Source: Hydrogenophaga sp. SL48
GTDB taxonomy: Bacteria; Pseudomonadota; Gammaproteobacteria; Burkholderiales; Burkholderiaceae_C
Direction of reading: 5' to 3'
Length of the DNA stretch: 64,000 bases
NCBI RefSeq assembly: GCF_021729865.1
Contig: NZ_CP063400.1
Coordinates: forward strand, 5,084,001-5,148,000
This document shows, one piece after another, positions 40,601 through 55,003 of this stretch; within the stretch, counting starts at the first letter, position 1; each line of letters begins with the position of its first letter. Position numbers and translations under genes: made by a program. The notes under the pieces were generated by a model. The model ran no database searches and was not told the DNA's origin. It saw only the letters and a program-made list of their open reading frames with translations.

Positions 40601-41670
40601 AGACCATTGATCTGCGCAGCGACACCGTCACACAGCCGACCGAGGCGATGCGCGCGGCCATGATGGCCGCGCCCCTGGGCGACGACGTGTTCGGCGACGA
40701 CCCGACGGTCAACGCGCTGCAGGACCGCATCGCGGCCCTCACCGGCAAAGAGGCCGCGCTGTTCATGCCCTCGGGGACTCAGAGCAACCTCTGCGGCATC
40801 CTGGCGCACTGTGGCCGGGGCGACGAGTACATCGTGGGCCAACTGGCCCACACCTACCGCTACGAAGGCGGTGGCGCGGCGGTGTTCGGCAGTGTGCAGC
40901 CGCAGCCGCTGGTGCAGGACGCACAGGGTCGCATGGCGCTGTCGGACATCGCCGCAGCCATCAAGCCGGACGATCCGCACTTCGCCCGCACCCGTCTGCT
41001 GTGCCTGGAGAACACCTGGAACGGCCATGTGATGCCCGATGAGTACCTGCGGGACGCCACGGCGCTGGCGCGCGAACACGGGCTGGCCACGCACCTGGAT
41101 GGCGCTCGGGTGTTCAATGCGGCGGTCGCCTCGGCCTCGGCAGGGCAGGGCACCTTCGACCGCCTGCGCGAGATCGCCGACCAGTTCGACAGCCTCTCGG
41201 TCTGTTTCAGCAAGGGCCTGGGCGCGCCGGTGGGCTCCGCGCTGTGTGGTTCGCAGGAGCTGATCCAGAGCGCCCGCCGCCTTCGCAAGATGGCCGGTGG
41301 CGGGTTGCGCCAGGCGGGGCTGCTGGCTGCCTGCGCACTGCACGCACTGGACCAGCACGTGGACCGGCTCGCCGATGACCATGCCAATGCGCGACGGCTC
41401 GCGGAAGGCCTTCAAGGCATCGAGGGTCTGGCGGTTCGCTCGGCGCAGACCAACATCGTGTTCGTCGATGTCGCCGAAGGCCGTGGGCCGGCGTTGCTGG
41501 ACTTCCTGAGAGCCCACGGCGTGCTGGCCACAGGCCTGATCGGCCTGCGCTTCGTGACCCACCTCGATGTGGACACGGCGGGCATTGATCACGCCATCGC
41601 CACCGTGCGCCGCTTCTTCGCCGAGGCCCCCGCAGCGCCGGCCAGCGCCTCGCGCACCGGTCCGTACTGA
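40597..41670 (+). CDS. ltaE: Low-specificity L-threonine aldolase
   Basis: The 357-residue PLP fold-type I enzyme has [37 protein letters not shown] and [11 protein letters not shown]. The PLP lysine is K206 in [12 protein letters not shown]. It splits threonine or allo-threonine into glycine and acetaldehyde. Its ATGA overlap with trpG places it in the trp transcript, an unusual partner for tryptophan synthesis. Confidence 0.93.
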   Translation: MKTIDLRSDTVTQPTEAMRAAMMAAPLGDDVFGDDPTVNALQDRIAALTGKEAALFMPSGTQSNLCGILAHCGRGDEYIVGQLAHTYRYEGGGAAVFGSVQPQPLVQDAQGRMALSDIAAAIKPDDPHFARTRLLCLENTWNGHVMPDEYLRDATALAREHGLATHLDGARVFNAAVASASAGQGTFDRLREIADQFDSLSVCFSKGLGAPVGSALCGSQELIQSARRLRKMAGGGLRQAGLLAACALHALDQHVDRLADDHANARRLAEGLQGIEGLAVRSAQTNIVFVDVAEGRGPALLDFLRAHGVLATGLIGLRFVTHLDVDTAGIDHAIATVRRFFAEAPAAPASASRTGPY

Positions 41671-41690
41671 ACACTCGACAGGAGCGCACC

Positions 41691-42341
41691 GTGCCAGACA
41701 CCCCGCAACTCCTGGTGTTCATCGCGGCAGGCTGCCTGCTCAACCTCACGCCCGGCCCCGATGTGCTCTACATCGTGAGCAACGCGCTCAAGAGCGGCGT
41801 GCGCGCCGGCATCGTGGCCGCGCTGGGCATCGTCAGCGGCTGCTTCGTTCACGTGTTCGCGGCGGCGCTCGGTGTGAGCGCGCTGCTCGCCACCTCGGCC
41901 ACCGCCTTCACCGTGCTCAAGTGGATCGGCGCCGCCTACCTGGTGTGGATGGGCATCAAGTTGCTGCTGGCCAAGGGCGGTTCGTCGGTGGTGCCAGCCG
42001 ATGCCACTCAGATCAAAGTCCCAACCGACCTTCGGCGCATCTACCGGCGCGGTTTCTTCACCAACGTGCTCAACCCCAAGGTCGCGCTGTTTTTCCTGGC
42101 CTTCGTGCCGCAGTTCATCGCGCCCGGCACCGAAGACAAGGTGACGGCCTTCCTGCTGCTGGGCCTGCTGTTCAACCTCAACTCGTTGCCGATCAACTTC
42201 GGTTACGCCTGGCTCGCCGGCTGGGCCGCCGGCCGTGTGAGCGCCGTGCAGCGCACCATGCACTGGATGGACCGCGCCGCCGGCGCGATGTTCGTCGGCT
42301 TTGGCCTGAAGCTGGCCCTGTCGGACAATCCTTCTCGCTGA
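41691..42341 (+). CDS. LysE/RhtB-family amino-acid exporter
   Basis: The 216-residue membrane protein has about six transmembrane helices, the RhtB-type N-terminal motif LLNLTPGPDVLYIVSNALKSG, and TNVLNPKVALFFLAFVPQFI in the middle. Such permeases export threonine, homoserine, leucine or aromatic amino acids. Placement between ltaE and trpD suggests an amino acid linked to the operon, but the substrate cannot be read. GTG at 41691 has an AGGAG upstream. Confidence 0.9.
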   Translation: MPDTPQLLVFIAAGCLLNLTPGPDVLYIVSNALKSGVRAGIVAALGIVSGCFVHVFAAALGVSALLATSATAFTVLKWIGAAYLVWMGIKLLLAKGGSSVVPADATQIKVPTDLRRIYRRGFFTNVLNPKVALFFLAFVPQFIAPGTEDKVTAFLLLGLLFNLNSLPINFGYAWLAGWAAGRVSAVQRTMHWMDRAAGAMFVGFGLKLALSDNPSR

Positions 42342-42356
42342 CCCCTGGAGACACCC

Positions 42357-43424
42357 ATGCCCCACACCCACAAGATTACCCCGCAGGAAGCACTGCAGCG
42401 GACCATCGAACACCGCGAAATCTTCCATGACGAGATGCTGCACCTGATGCGCCTGATCATGAGCGGCGAGATGTCGCCGGTGATGATGGCGGCCCTCATC
42501 ACCGGCCTGCGCGTGAAGAAGGAAACCATCGGCGAGATCACCGCCGCCGCGCAGGTGATGCGCGAGTTCTCCACCAAGGTGAACGTGGCCGACAAGACGC
42601 ACCTGGTGGACATCGTGGGCACCGGTGGCGACGGCTCGCACACCTTCAACATCTCCACCTGCTCCATGTTTGTTGCGGCTGCGGCGGGCGCCAAGGTCAG
42701 CAAGCACGGCGGGCGCAGCGTGTCCAGCAAGAGCGGCAGCGCCGACGTGCTGGAGAGCCTGGGCGTCAACATCAATCTCTCCCCCGGGCAGATCTCGCGT
42801 TGCATCGAACAGGTGGGCGTGGGCTTCATGTTCGCGCCGAACCACCACCCGGCCATGAAGAACGTGGCGCCGGTGCGCCGCGAGCTGGGCATGAAGACCA
42901 TCTTCAACATCCTGGGGCCGCTCACCAACCCGGCCTCGGCGCCCAACATCCTGATGGGCGTGTTCCACCCCGATCTGGTGGGCATCCAGGTGCGCGCGCT
43001 GCAGCGCCTGGGGGCCGAACACGCCGTGGTGGTCTATGGTCGCGACGGCATGGACGAGGTGTCGCTCGGCGCGGGAACCATGGTGGGCGAGTTGAAGCAA
43101 GGCGAGATCACCGAATACGAGGTGCATCCGGAAGACTTCGGCATGACCATGGCCAGCAGCCGCACCTTGCGGGTGGAGACGCCCGAGGACTCCAAGGCGA
43201 TGCTGATGGGCGTGTTGGGCAACAGCGATGACCCGGCCCTCAAGGCCGCGAAAGACATCGTGGCGCTCAACGCCGGTGTGGCGCTGTACGCCGCCAACGT
43301 GGCCGCGGACATCAAGGAGGGCATCGCGCTGGCACGCCGCGCCATCGAGTCCGGTGCCGCCGCCCAGAAGCTGCGCGAGCTGACCGATTTCACCCAGACC
43401 GCCACGGCCAGCACCGGCCCCTGA
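42357..43424 (+). CDS. trpD: Anthranilate phosphoribosyltransferase
   Basis: The 355-residue enzyme joins anthranilate to PRPP. It carries [16 protein letters not shown] (the glycine-rich PRPP loop), [21 protein letters not shown] and [22 protein letters not shown]. Length and motifs are normal. It follows the exporter by 15 bases and precedes a 46-codon ORF and trpC. Confidence 0.97.
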   Translation: MPHTHKITPQEALQRTIEHREIFHDEMLHLMRLIMSGEMSPVMMAALITGLRVKKETIGEITAAAQVMREFSTKVNVADKTHLVDIVGTGGDGSHTFNISTCSMFVAAAAGAKVSKHGGRSVSSKSGSADVLESLGVNINLSPGQISRCIEQVGVGFMFAPNHHPAMKNVAPVRRELGMKTIFNILGPLTNPASAPNILMGVFHPDLVGIQVRALQRLGAEHAVVVYGRDGMDEVSLGAGTMVGELKQGEITEYEVHPEDFGMTMASSRTLRVETPEDSKAMLMGVLGNSDDPALKAAKDIVALNAGVALYAANVAADIKEGIALARRAIESGAAAQKLRELTDFTQTATASTGP

Positions 43425-43432
43425 GACCCGCC

Positions 43433-43573
43433 ATGCCTGTCTGGCTGCAAAACGAAGGCGCCTGGATTGCCATCGGCATCTCGTTGCTGTTCATCGTGGC
43501 CGGTGTGTTGATGCACCGCGTTATCAAGAAGGTGCTGCAAGCGCCACCACCCCAGGAAAACAAAAGATCATGA
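43433..43573 (+). CDS. Small single-pass membrane protein in the trp operon
   Basis: The 46-residue frame begins [20 protein letters not shown], continues [20 protein letters not shown] and ends QENKRS. Residues about 10-30 form one hydrophobic helix, followed by a basic and proline-rich tail. It starts eight bases after trpD and its TGA overlaps the trpC ATG (ATGA), so it sits on the ribosome's path between the two. The strict packing favours a real gene. I recognise no family. Confidence 0.55.
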   Translation: MPVWLQNEGAWIAIGISLLFIVAGVLMHRVIKKVLQAPPPQENKRS

Positions 43574-44370
43574 GCGACATCCTGAACAAGATCGTGGCCG
43601 TCAAGCACGAAGAGATCGCCGCGGCCCAGCGCAAGAAGCCGCTCGACATGGTGCGTTTCGATGCCGAAAGCCGTGTGCTCACGCGCGACTTCGAAGGCGC
43701 CTTGCGGAAAAAAAATGCCGCCGGTCAGGCCGCGGTGATCGCCGAGATCAAGAAAGCGAGCCCGAGCAAGGGTGTGCTGCGCGCAGAATTCATCCCGGCC
43801 GACATCGCCCAGAGCTACGCCGAAGGTGATGGCAAGGTCAGCGCGGCCTGCCTGTCGGTGCTGACCGACAAGCAGTTCTTCCAGGGCAGTTCGGACTACC
43901 TGAAGCAGGCCCGCGCCAGTTGCGACCTGCCGGTGCTGCGCAAGGACTTCATGGTGGACCCCTACCAGGTGTACGAAGCCCGATCCATGGGGGCCGACGC
44001 AATCCTGCTGATTGCCGCCTGTCTGGACGACGTGCAGATGGCCGATCTGGAAGCGCTGGCGCTGGGCCTGAACATGGCGGTGCTGGTCGAGGTGCACGAC
44101 CGTGCCGAACTGCAGCGTGCGTTGAAGCTCAAGACGCCGCTGCTCGGCATCAACAACCGCAACCTGCGAACGTTTGAGGTGACGCTGCAGACCACGCTGG
44201 ACATGCTTTCCGACGTACCGGCCGACCGCCTGCTGGTCACCGAGTCGGGCATTCTGGGCCGTGACGACGTCACGAAGATGCGTGCTGCGGGCGTGCACGC
44301 CTTCCTGGTGGGCGAGGCTTTCATGCGCGCGCCTGAGCCCGGGTTGGCGTTGGCCGAGTTGTTTGCCTGA
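43570..44370 (+). CDS. trpC: Indole-3-glycerol-phosphate synthase
   Basis: The 266-residue TIM-barrel enzyme contains [16 protein letters not shown] (catalytic Lys), [26 protein letters not shown] and [13 protein letters not shown]. It is the monofunctional form, without TrpF. It makes indole-3-glycerol phosphate. Its start overlaps the small membrane ORF, and the ung GTG follows immediately after its stop. Confidence 0.97.
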   Translation: MSDILNKIVAVKHEEIAAAQRKKPLDMVRFDAESRVLTRDFEGALRKKNAAGQAAVIAEIKKASPSKGVLRAEFIPADIAQSYAEGDGKVSAACLSVLTDKQFFQGSSDYLKQARASCDLPVLRKDFMVDPYQVYEARSMGADAILLIAACLDDVQMADLEALALGLNMAVLVEVHDRAELQRALKLKTPLLGINNRNLRTFEVTLQTTLDMLSDVPADRLLVTESGILGRDDVTKMRAAGVHAFLVGEAFMRAPEPGLALAELFA

Positions 44371-45162
44371 GTGGCCGTGACACAGGCCGCTTTTGACTGG
44401 GATGCGGCCGCGCCGCTGGCGGGTGTCGATCGGCTCCGGCACGCAGACCCGGGCACATGGGCGGCCGATCCGGGCTGGGCCGATGTGCTCGCTGATTTCT
44501 GGTGCTCCGAGGCTGGGCGGGCGCTCGTGGTGTTTTTGCGCCAACGCTTGAATCAGGGTGCCGTGGTGTATCCACCACAACCGCTCCGGGGGCTGGAACT
44601 GACGGCCCCGGAGGAGGTTCGGGTGGTGATCCTGGGGCAGGACCCCTACCACGGCCCCGGGCAGGCCGAGGGTCTCGCGTTTTCGGTCGCGGCGGGGGTC
44701 AAGGTGCCGCCGAGCCTGCGCAACATCTTCAAAGAGCAACGGCGCGACCTGGGCCTGCCGGCGCCAGGGAGCGGCTCGCTGGTTGGCTGGGCGCGCCAGG
44801 GGGTGCTGTTGCTCAATACCTGTCTGACCGTGGAGGATGGACGGCCCGCCAGCCACGCTGGTCAAGGTTGGGAGGTGCTCACTGACGCCGTGATCCGCCG
44901 CTGCAGCGGATTCGGTCTGCCCAAGGTCTTCATGCTCTGGGGTGCTCATGCGCAGAAGAAGGCGCAGGACATCGACCGCGGGCGCCACCTCGTGTTGTGT
45001 TCCAACCACCCGTCGCCCTTGTCGGCGAGTCGCGGCCCTGTCCCGTTCCTGGGTTGTGGCCACTTTGGCGAGGCCAATCGCTGGTTGCGTGCCGGGGGCT
45101 TGCCTGAAGTCGCTTGGCAGTCAGCGGAGGAAGCTGACATCGCGGCAAAAACCGTGGCATAA
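44371..45162 (+). CDS. ung: Uracil-DNA glycosylase
   Basis: The 263-residue family 1 UDG has the catalytic water-activating loop VVILGQDPYHGPGQAEGLAFSV (Asp91), GVLLLNTCLTVE, and the minor-groove loop HPSPLSASRG. It removes uracil from DNA. The family start is ambiguous: GTG at 44371 abuts the trpC TGA; GTG at 44377 is also possible. The tRNA-Tyr promoter lies in its last codons. Confidence 0.95.
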   Translation: MAVTQAAFDWDAAAPLAGVDRLRHADPGTWAADPGWADVLADFWCSEAGRALVVFLRQRLNQGAVVYPPQPLRGLELTAPEEVRVVILGQDPYHGPGQAEGLAFSVAAGVKVPPSLRNIFKEQRRDLGLPAPGSGSLVGWARQGVLLLNTCLTVEDGRPASHAGQGWEVLTDAVIRRCSGFGLPKVFMLWGAHAQKKAQDIDRGRHLVLCSNHPSPLSASRGPVPFLGCGHFGEANRWLRAGGLPEVAWQSAEEADIAAKTVA

Positions 45163-45163
45163 T
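45134..45163 (+). promoter_or_regulatory. Sigma-70 promoter for the tRNA-tuf locus
   Basis: The -35 ctgaca (45134-45139) and -10 cataat (45158-45163) each match the consensus at five of six, with 18-bp spacing, 15 bases before the tRNA-Tyr 5' end. The hexamers overlap the 3' end of ung. Confidence 0.65.
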
Positions 45164-45178
45164 GTTGGGCTGCATTAC

Positions 45179-45264
45179 GGAGGGGTGGCCGAGTGGTTAA
45201 AGGCAGCAGACTGTAAATCTGCCCGCTAACGCGTACGCTGGTTCGAATCCAGCCCCCTCCACCA
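45179..45264 (+). tRNA. tRNA-Tyr (GTA)
   Basis: The acceptor arm ggagggg (45179-45185) pairs with cccctcc (45254-45260). The discriminator A and encoded CCA end at 45264. The anticodon loop ctGTAaa reads Tyr. A long variable arm (gctaacgcgtacgc) makes it class II, as expected for bacterial tRNA-Tyr. Confidence 0.97.
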
Positions 45265-45337
45265 GCAGCCTTTTTGATGTGCGAGCGATTGGAATCAAAG
45301 CGCTCTGAATGTTTCGGGTTGTTCCGAAAGGGTTCGG

Positions 45338-45411
45338 GCGGGAGTAGTTCAATGGTAGAACTCCAGCCTTCCAAGCTGATCACGCGGGTTCGATTCCCGT
45401 CTCCCGCTCCA
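45338..45411 (+). tRNA. tRNA-Gly (TCC)
   Basis: The acceptor gcgggag (45338-45344) pairs with ctcccgc (45401-45407). The anticodon loop is ctTCCaa, the T-arm ggttcgattcc is intact, and CCA is encoded. Confidence 0.96.
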
Positions 45412-45489
45412 TGTTTGTGGGTTGTGATGTCCGTCCTTGGGGCGGCGATGAGATTTTCTGGGGTGTCTGATCCTTGATCAGGTGTCTTG

Positions 45490-45564
<75 letters not shown>

Positions 45565-45608
45565 TATTTGTTCTGGTGTTTCGGCAATTTTGATTTTGGA
45601 GCTGAAAA

Positions 45609-46799
<1,191 letters not shown>

Positions 46800-46867
46800 G
46801 GATTGAAGTCTCGGGTGCTGCGGGTTCGCGACGGCGAACCGGTGGCGCCAAAGGATGAATAGCCAGT

Positions 46868-46943
46868 AGGGGTATAGCTCAATTGGCAGAGCGTCGGTCT
46901 CCAAAACCGAAGGTTGTAGGTTCGATTCCTACTGCCCCTGCCA
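46868..46943 (+). tRNA. tRNA-Trp (CCA)
   Basis: The acceptor aggggta (46868-46874) pairs with tgcccct (46933-46939) with one G-T pair. The anticodon loop is ctCCAaa. Discriminator G and encoded CCA end at 46943. Confidence 0.97.
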
Positions 46944-47004
46944 TCGAACAGGCAAGCAAAGGGAGTTGATCCCGACCTGAATCTGCTCTGTTCTGTGGTG
47001 TTTA

Positions 47005-47042
47005 CAAGCCCGCCGAAGTCGTCAAGACCTCTGGTGGGCTTG
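47005..47042 (+). terminator. Hairpin between tRNA-Trp and secE
   Basis: Caagcccgcc (47005-47014) pairs with ggtgggcttg (47033-47042) with one G-T pair, enclosing 18 bases. There is no T-run directly after it, so it may be a processing or partial termination site rather than a full terminator. Confidence 0.4.
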
Positions 47043-47101
47043 CGTGTCTGGAGCCTCGCGGCTCTTTTTGCGCGTTTTTGTCAAGAATCATCTGGATCCT
47101 C

Positions 47102-47485
47102 ATGGCCACTTCCGAAGTTCAAACCGTCAACACCAGTGCCGACAAGGCCAAGCTGGCGGGTGCTGCAGCGCTGCTGTTGGGTGCCTTTGTGGCCTTTTAC
47201 CTGCTGTCGGGCAAGGGTGCATTGGCCCAATGGGCGGCCCTGATCGTTGGTGTGGTCGCTGCGGTGGCGGTGTTTGGCGTGTCCGAGTCGGGCAGGCAGC
47301 TGGTGGCCTTTGGTCGCGACGCTTGGCGCGAAACCAAAAAGGTGGTGTGGCCGGCCCGCAAAGAGGCAATGCAGATGACGGCCTATGTGTTTGCCTTTGT
47401 GTTTGTCATGGCGCTGTTTCTGTGGCTGACCGATAAAACGGTTGAATGGCTGTTTTACGACGTGATTCTGGGTTGGAGAAAATAA
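47102..47485 (+). CDS. secE: Preprotein translocase subunit SecE
   Basis: The 127-residue membrane protein has three hydrophobic segments (about residues 18-36, 41-60 and 96-117). It contains the conserved cytoplasmic amphipathic motif [20 protein letters not shown]. It stabilises SecY. ATG at 47102 is chosen; its stop overlaps the nusG start (TAATG). Confidence 0.96.
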   Translation: MATSEVQTVNTSADKAKLAGAAALLLGAFVAFYLLSGKGALAQWAALIVGVVAAVAVFGVSESGRQLVAFGRDAWRETKKVVWPARKEAMQMTAYVFAFVFVMALFLWLTDKTVEWLFYDVILGWRK

Positions 47486-48060
47486 TGAGTGATCAACAGA
47501 GCCCAGTGACCGATGGTGTCGCCGCAGAGGGTATGCGCTGGTACGTGGTGCATGCTTACTCTGGCATGGAGAAGGCTGCCGAGCGCAACATCGTCGAGCG
47601 CATCAACCGCGAAGGCATGCAGAGCAAGTTTGGTCGCATCCTTGTGCCGACCGAAGAGGTGGTCGAGGTCAAGAACGGCCAGAAGCGCACCACCGAACGC
47701 AAATTCTTCCCGGGCTACGTGCTGGTGGAAATGGTGATGGACGATGAAACCTGGCACCTGGTGAAGCACACCAACAAGGTGACGGGTTTTGTGGGTGGCG
47801 CAAAGAATCGCCCGGCCCCGATCTCCGAGGAAGACGTCCAGAAGATCGTCAACCAGATGCAGGAAGGCACCGACAAGCCTCGCCACAAGGTGGAGTTCAT
47901 CGTGGGCGAGTACGTGCGGGTCAAGGAAGGTCCGTTCACCGACTTCAACGGCACGGTCGAAGAGGTCAACTACGAAAAGAACAAGATGCGCGTGTCGGTG
48001 ACCATTTTTGGTCGCGCCACCCCCGTCGAACTCGAATTCAGTCAGGTCGAAAAGACCTGA
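47485..48060 (+). CDS. nusG: Transcription termination/antitermination factor NusG
   Basis: The 191-residue protein has an N-terminal NGN domain ([20 protein letters not shown] onward, [12 protein letters not shown]). The C-terminal KOW domain is [26 protein letters not shown]. It couples RNA polymerase to Rho and ribosomes. Translation is coupled to secE. Confidence 0.97.
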   Translation: MSDQQSPVTDGVAAEGMRWYVVHAYSGMEKAAERNIVERINREGMQSKFGRILVPTEEVVEVKNGQKRTTERKFFPGYVLVEMVMDDETWHLVKHTNKVTGFVGGAKNRPAPISEEDVQKIVNQMQEGTDKPRHKVEFIVGEYVRVKEGPFTDFNGTVEEVNYEKNKMRVSVTIFGRATPVELEFSQVEKT

Positions 48061-48176
48061 CGCTGTCGTGGTGCAGGCGGGTCGGCCCGACGCCTGCACC
48101 ATTTGATGTTTCCGGGTCCCCCCAACGCGAGGAGGTTGTCTTGATGGCGGCCGTCTGCACTCGCAGGAGCTAAAAA

Positions 48177-48608
48177 ATGGCGAAAAAAATCGTCGGCTTC
48201 ATCAAGCTGCAAGTGCCAGCTGGTAAGGCCAACCCATCCCCACCCATCGGTCCCGCCCTGGGTCAGCGCGGTCTCAACATCATGGAGTTCTGCAAGGCGT
48301 TCAACGCCCAGACTCAGGGTCTTGAGCCCGGCATGCCGATCCCGGTGACCATCACCGCCTTTGCGGACAAGAGCTTCACCTTCAAGATGGGTACGCCCCC
48401 GGCGACCTACATGATCAAGAAGGCCATCAAGCTCGACAAGGGTTCTCCGGTGCCCAACAAGCAAAAGGTCGGCAAGATCACGCGCGCTCAGCTCGAAGAG
48501 ATCGTGAAGACCAAGATGAAAGACATGACCGCTGCCGATGTGGACGCCGCCGTGCGCACCATCGCCGGTTCGGCCCGCTCGATGGGCGTGATTGTGGAGG
48601 GCGTGTAA
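48177..48608 (+). CDS. rplK: 50S ribosomal protein L11
   Basis: The 143-residue protein contains the family signatures [45 protein letters not shown] and the C-terminal rRNA-binding domain. It binds the GTPase centre of 23S rRNA and takes part in stringent-response sensing. It is immediately followed by rplA. Confidence 0.98.
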   Translation: MAKKIVGFIKLQVPAGKANPSPPIGPALGQRGLNIMEFCKAFNAQTQGLEPGMPIPVTITAFADKSFTFKMGTPPATYMIKKAIKLDKGSPVPNKQKVGKITRAQLEEIVKTKMKDMTAADVDAAVRTIAGSARSMGVIVEGV

Positions 48609-49304
48609 ATGTCCAAGCTGACCAAAAAACAGAAGGCCTTTGAAGGCAAGGTCGACAGCAACAAGCTGTACCCGCTGGCCGATGCTCTCGCGATCATCAA
48701 GGAATGCGCCAACGCCAAGTTCGATGAGTCCATCGACGTGGCGATCCAGCTCGGCGTGGATGCGAAGAAGTCCGACCAGGTGGTGCGTGGTGCTGTCGTG
48801 ATGCCCAACGGCACCGGCAAGACCAAGCGCGTGGCCGTGTTCGCGCAGGGTGCCAAGGCCGAAGAAGCCAAGGCCGCCGGTGCCGACATCGTCGGCATGG
48901 ACGACCTGGCCGCTGAAATCAAGGCCGGCAAGATGGACTTCGACGTCGTCATTGCCTCCCCCGATGCCATGCGCATCGTGGGTACCCTGGGTCAAGTGCT
49001 GGGTCCCCGTGGCCTGATGCCCAACCCCAAGGTCGGCACCGTCACGCCCGACGTGGCACAGGCCGTGCGCAATGCCAAGGCCGGTCAGGTTCAGTACCGT
49101 GTCGACAAGGCGGGCATCATCCACGGCACCATCGGTCGTCGTTCGTTCGACACCGACAAGCTCCAGGGCAACCTGGCCGCACTGATTGACGCGCTGAACA
49201 AGTCCAAGCCGGCCACCAGCAAGGGTGTGTACCTGCGCAAGGTGGCGGTGTCGTCGACGATGGGCGTGGGCGTCCGCGTGGACACCCAGACCATCTCGGC
49301 GTAA
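48609..49304 (+). CDS. rplA: 50S ribosomal protein L1
   Basis: The 231-residue protein has normal L1 length with [26 protein letters not shown] and [23 protein letters not shown]1 binds 23S rRNA at the mobile stalk and, in E. coli, represses translation of the rplKA message. Its ATG directly follows the rplK stop. Confidence 0.98.
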   Translation: MSKLTKKQKAFEGKVDSNKLYPLADALAIIKECANAKFDESIDVAIQLGVDAKKSDQVVRGAVVMPNGTGKTKRVAVFAQGAKAEEAKAAGADIVGMDDLAAEIKAGKMDFDVVIASPDAMRIVGTLGQVLGPRGLMPNPKVGTVTPDVAQAVRNAKAGQVQYRVDKAGIIHGTIGRRSFDTDKLQGNLAALIDALNKSKPATSKGVYLRKVAVSSTMGVGVRVDTQTISA

Positions 49305-49561
49305 TCGCAAGAATTCGGGCGCTCCCCTGTAGGGGGCGCCCGGGTGTGGTGGGCTTGTGCCGGGCGGCAGCGTCACGGCATGAGGCCATCCAAGACCGTT
49401 GGTGTTGGAACAACCCCGAAAGGGTGCGCTCTGACTTAATTGTGAAAAGCCAACGCAGATGGCGATCCCGCTGCAGATGGAATCTGATTCCCGAAACAGT
49501 TGGTCGCTGCAATGAAGCGTGCCGGAGGTCTCTGACCGAAGGCACATTGAAGGAGTAGACC
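49305..49561 (+). promoter_or_regulatory. rplA-rplJ spacer: hairpin and probable L10 leader
   Basis: A strong hairpin, gggcgctcccc (49317-49327) with gggggcgccc (49332-49341), follows rplA closely and could attenuate or process the transcript. The remaining 220 bases hold no gene. In other bacteria this segment is the L10(L12)4 autoregulatory leader; I infer the same here but did not map the L10 site. GAAGGAG occurs before the rplJ start. Confidence 0.55.
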
Positions 49562-50128
49562 TTGAGTCTGAATCGCAGTGAGAAAGAAGCGGTCATTTCT
49601 GAAGTGACCAGCCTCGCCGCAAAAGCTCAAACGCTCGTGATAGCGGAATACCGCGGCATCACGGTCGCTGCCATGGACAAACTGCGCGTCAATGCACGCA
49701 GCAACGGTGTCACGCTGAGTGTTCTGAAGAACACCCTGGCGCGCCGTGCTGTGGTTGGCAGCAGTTTTGAAGTGGCCGGTGACCAGATGACCGGTCCGCT
49801 GATCTATGGCTTCTCCGAAGACGCCGTGGCCGCCGCGAAAGTGGTGGCCGAGTTCGCGAAAACCAACGACAAGCTGGTGATTCGCGCAGGCGTTTACGGT
49901 GGCAAAGTCCTGGACGTCGAGGGCGTGAAGCAGCTCGCCAGCATCCCTTCGAAAGAAGTGCTGTTGGCCCAGCTGTGTGGCTTGCTGATGTCGCCCATTT
50001 CACGCACGGCCGTGGTGCTGGGCGCGTTGGCGGCGAAAAAAGGCGAAGGCGCTGCCGTTCCGGCAGAAGCGGTTGCAGAACCTGCAGCCGAACCCGCCGC
50101 CCCGGCAGAAGACGCAGCCGCAGCTTGA
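49562..50128 (+). CDS. rplJ: 50S ribosomal protein L10
   Basis: The 188-residue protein starts [22 protein letters not shown] and contains [13 protein letters not shown] and [11 protein letters not shown]. It anchors the L12 stalk. The start is TTG at 49562, unusual for an abundant ribosomal protein, with AAGGAG upstream; weak initiation could be part of its leader control. The Ala/Glu/Pro-rich C-terminal tail (about residues 155-188) is longer than in E. coli L10. Confidence 0.96.
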   Translation: MSLNRSEKEAVISEVTSLAAKAQTLVIAEYRGITVAAMDKLRVNARSNGVTLSVLKNTLARRAVVGSSFEVAGDQMTGPLIYGFSEDAVAAAKVVAEFAKTNDKLVIRAGVYGGKVLDVEGVKQLASIPSKEVLLAQLCGLLMSPISRTAVVLGALAAKKGEGAAVPAEAVAEPAAEPAAPAEDAAAA

Positions 50129-50168
50129 TGCGCGGCGCGTTTGTTTAACCAATTGTTAGGAAATCAAA

Positions 50169-50546
50169 ATGGCATTCGATAAAGACGCATTTCTGACCTC
50201 GCTGGACAGCATGACGGTCATGGAACTCAACGACCTGGTGAAAGCCATCGAAGAGAAGTTCGGCGTGTCCGCCGCCGCCATGGCCGCTCCGGCCGCTGGT
50301 GGTGCAGGTGCTGGCGCTGCTGCCGCTGAAGAGAAGACCGAATTCAACGTCGTGCTGCTCGAAGCCGGCGCCAACAAGGTCTCCGTCATCAAGGCCGTGC
50401 GCGAAATCACCGGTCTGGGCCTGAAAGAAGCCAAGGACCTGGTCGACGGCGCTCCGAAGAACGTGAAAGAAGCGATCGCCAAGGCCGACGCTGAAGCCGC
50501 TGTGAAGAAGCTGGTGGAAGCCGGTGCCAAGGCCGAACTGAAGTAA
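50169..50546 (+). CDS. rplL: 50S ribosomal protein L7/L12
   Basis: The 125-residue acidic protein has an N-terminal dimerisation helix, an Ala/Gly-rich hinge (about residues 37-54) and a C-terminal factor-binding domain ([39 protein letters not shown]). It recruits translational GTPases. AGGAAATC precedes the ATG. Confidence 0.98.
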   Translation: MAFDKDAFLTSLDSMTVMELNDLVKAIEEKFGVSAAAMAAPAAGGAGAGAAAAEEKTEFNVVLLEAGANKVSVIKAVREITGLGLKEAKDLVDGAPKNVKEAIAKADAEAAVKKLVEAGAKAELK

Positions 50547-50851
50547 TTCGGTTCCGTTCAGGGGCTGGAGTGCTCGAAAGGGCCTCCAGCCTTTGGTGCT
50601 TTCAGAGCACAGCCAAAAATCGGCTGGATGCTGGTTTTCCCGATCTCTCAGAGGTCGACAGGAAATCAGAACAAGCCCACTTTTGACTGTCTTCTGACCC
50701 CGACTGCAGAAGACGACTTGGTTCGGGCCTGTGTGCAATGCACAGGCCGTCCGCCAATGGTTGGTAGAGGCCAGCCGCCAAGCATGTCACCCGCCGTTTG
50801 ACGCGTCGGGATGACCGATCAGTCGCCGCAGACCTCAAGTCCGGAGATCTC
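50547..50851 (+). promoter_or_regulatory. rplL-rpoB spacer with two hairpins (attenuator)
   Basis: Hairpin 1 is ggctggag (50563-50570) with ctccagcc (50584-50591), followed by ttt, a plausible partial terminator between ribosomal and polymerase genes. Hairpin 2 is gtcttctg (50689-50696) with cagaagac (50707-50714). No gene is present. This spacer is known in E. coli for attenuation and RNase III processing, which I infer here from position. Confidence 0.6.
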
Positions 50852-54976
<4,125 letters not shown>

Positions 54977-55003
54977 TTCGCCGGTAAGACAAGGATTGAC
55001 CCC

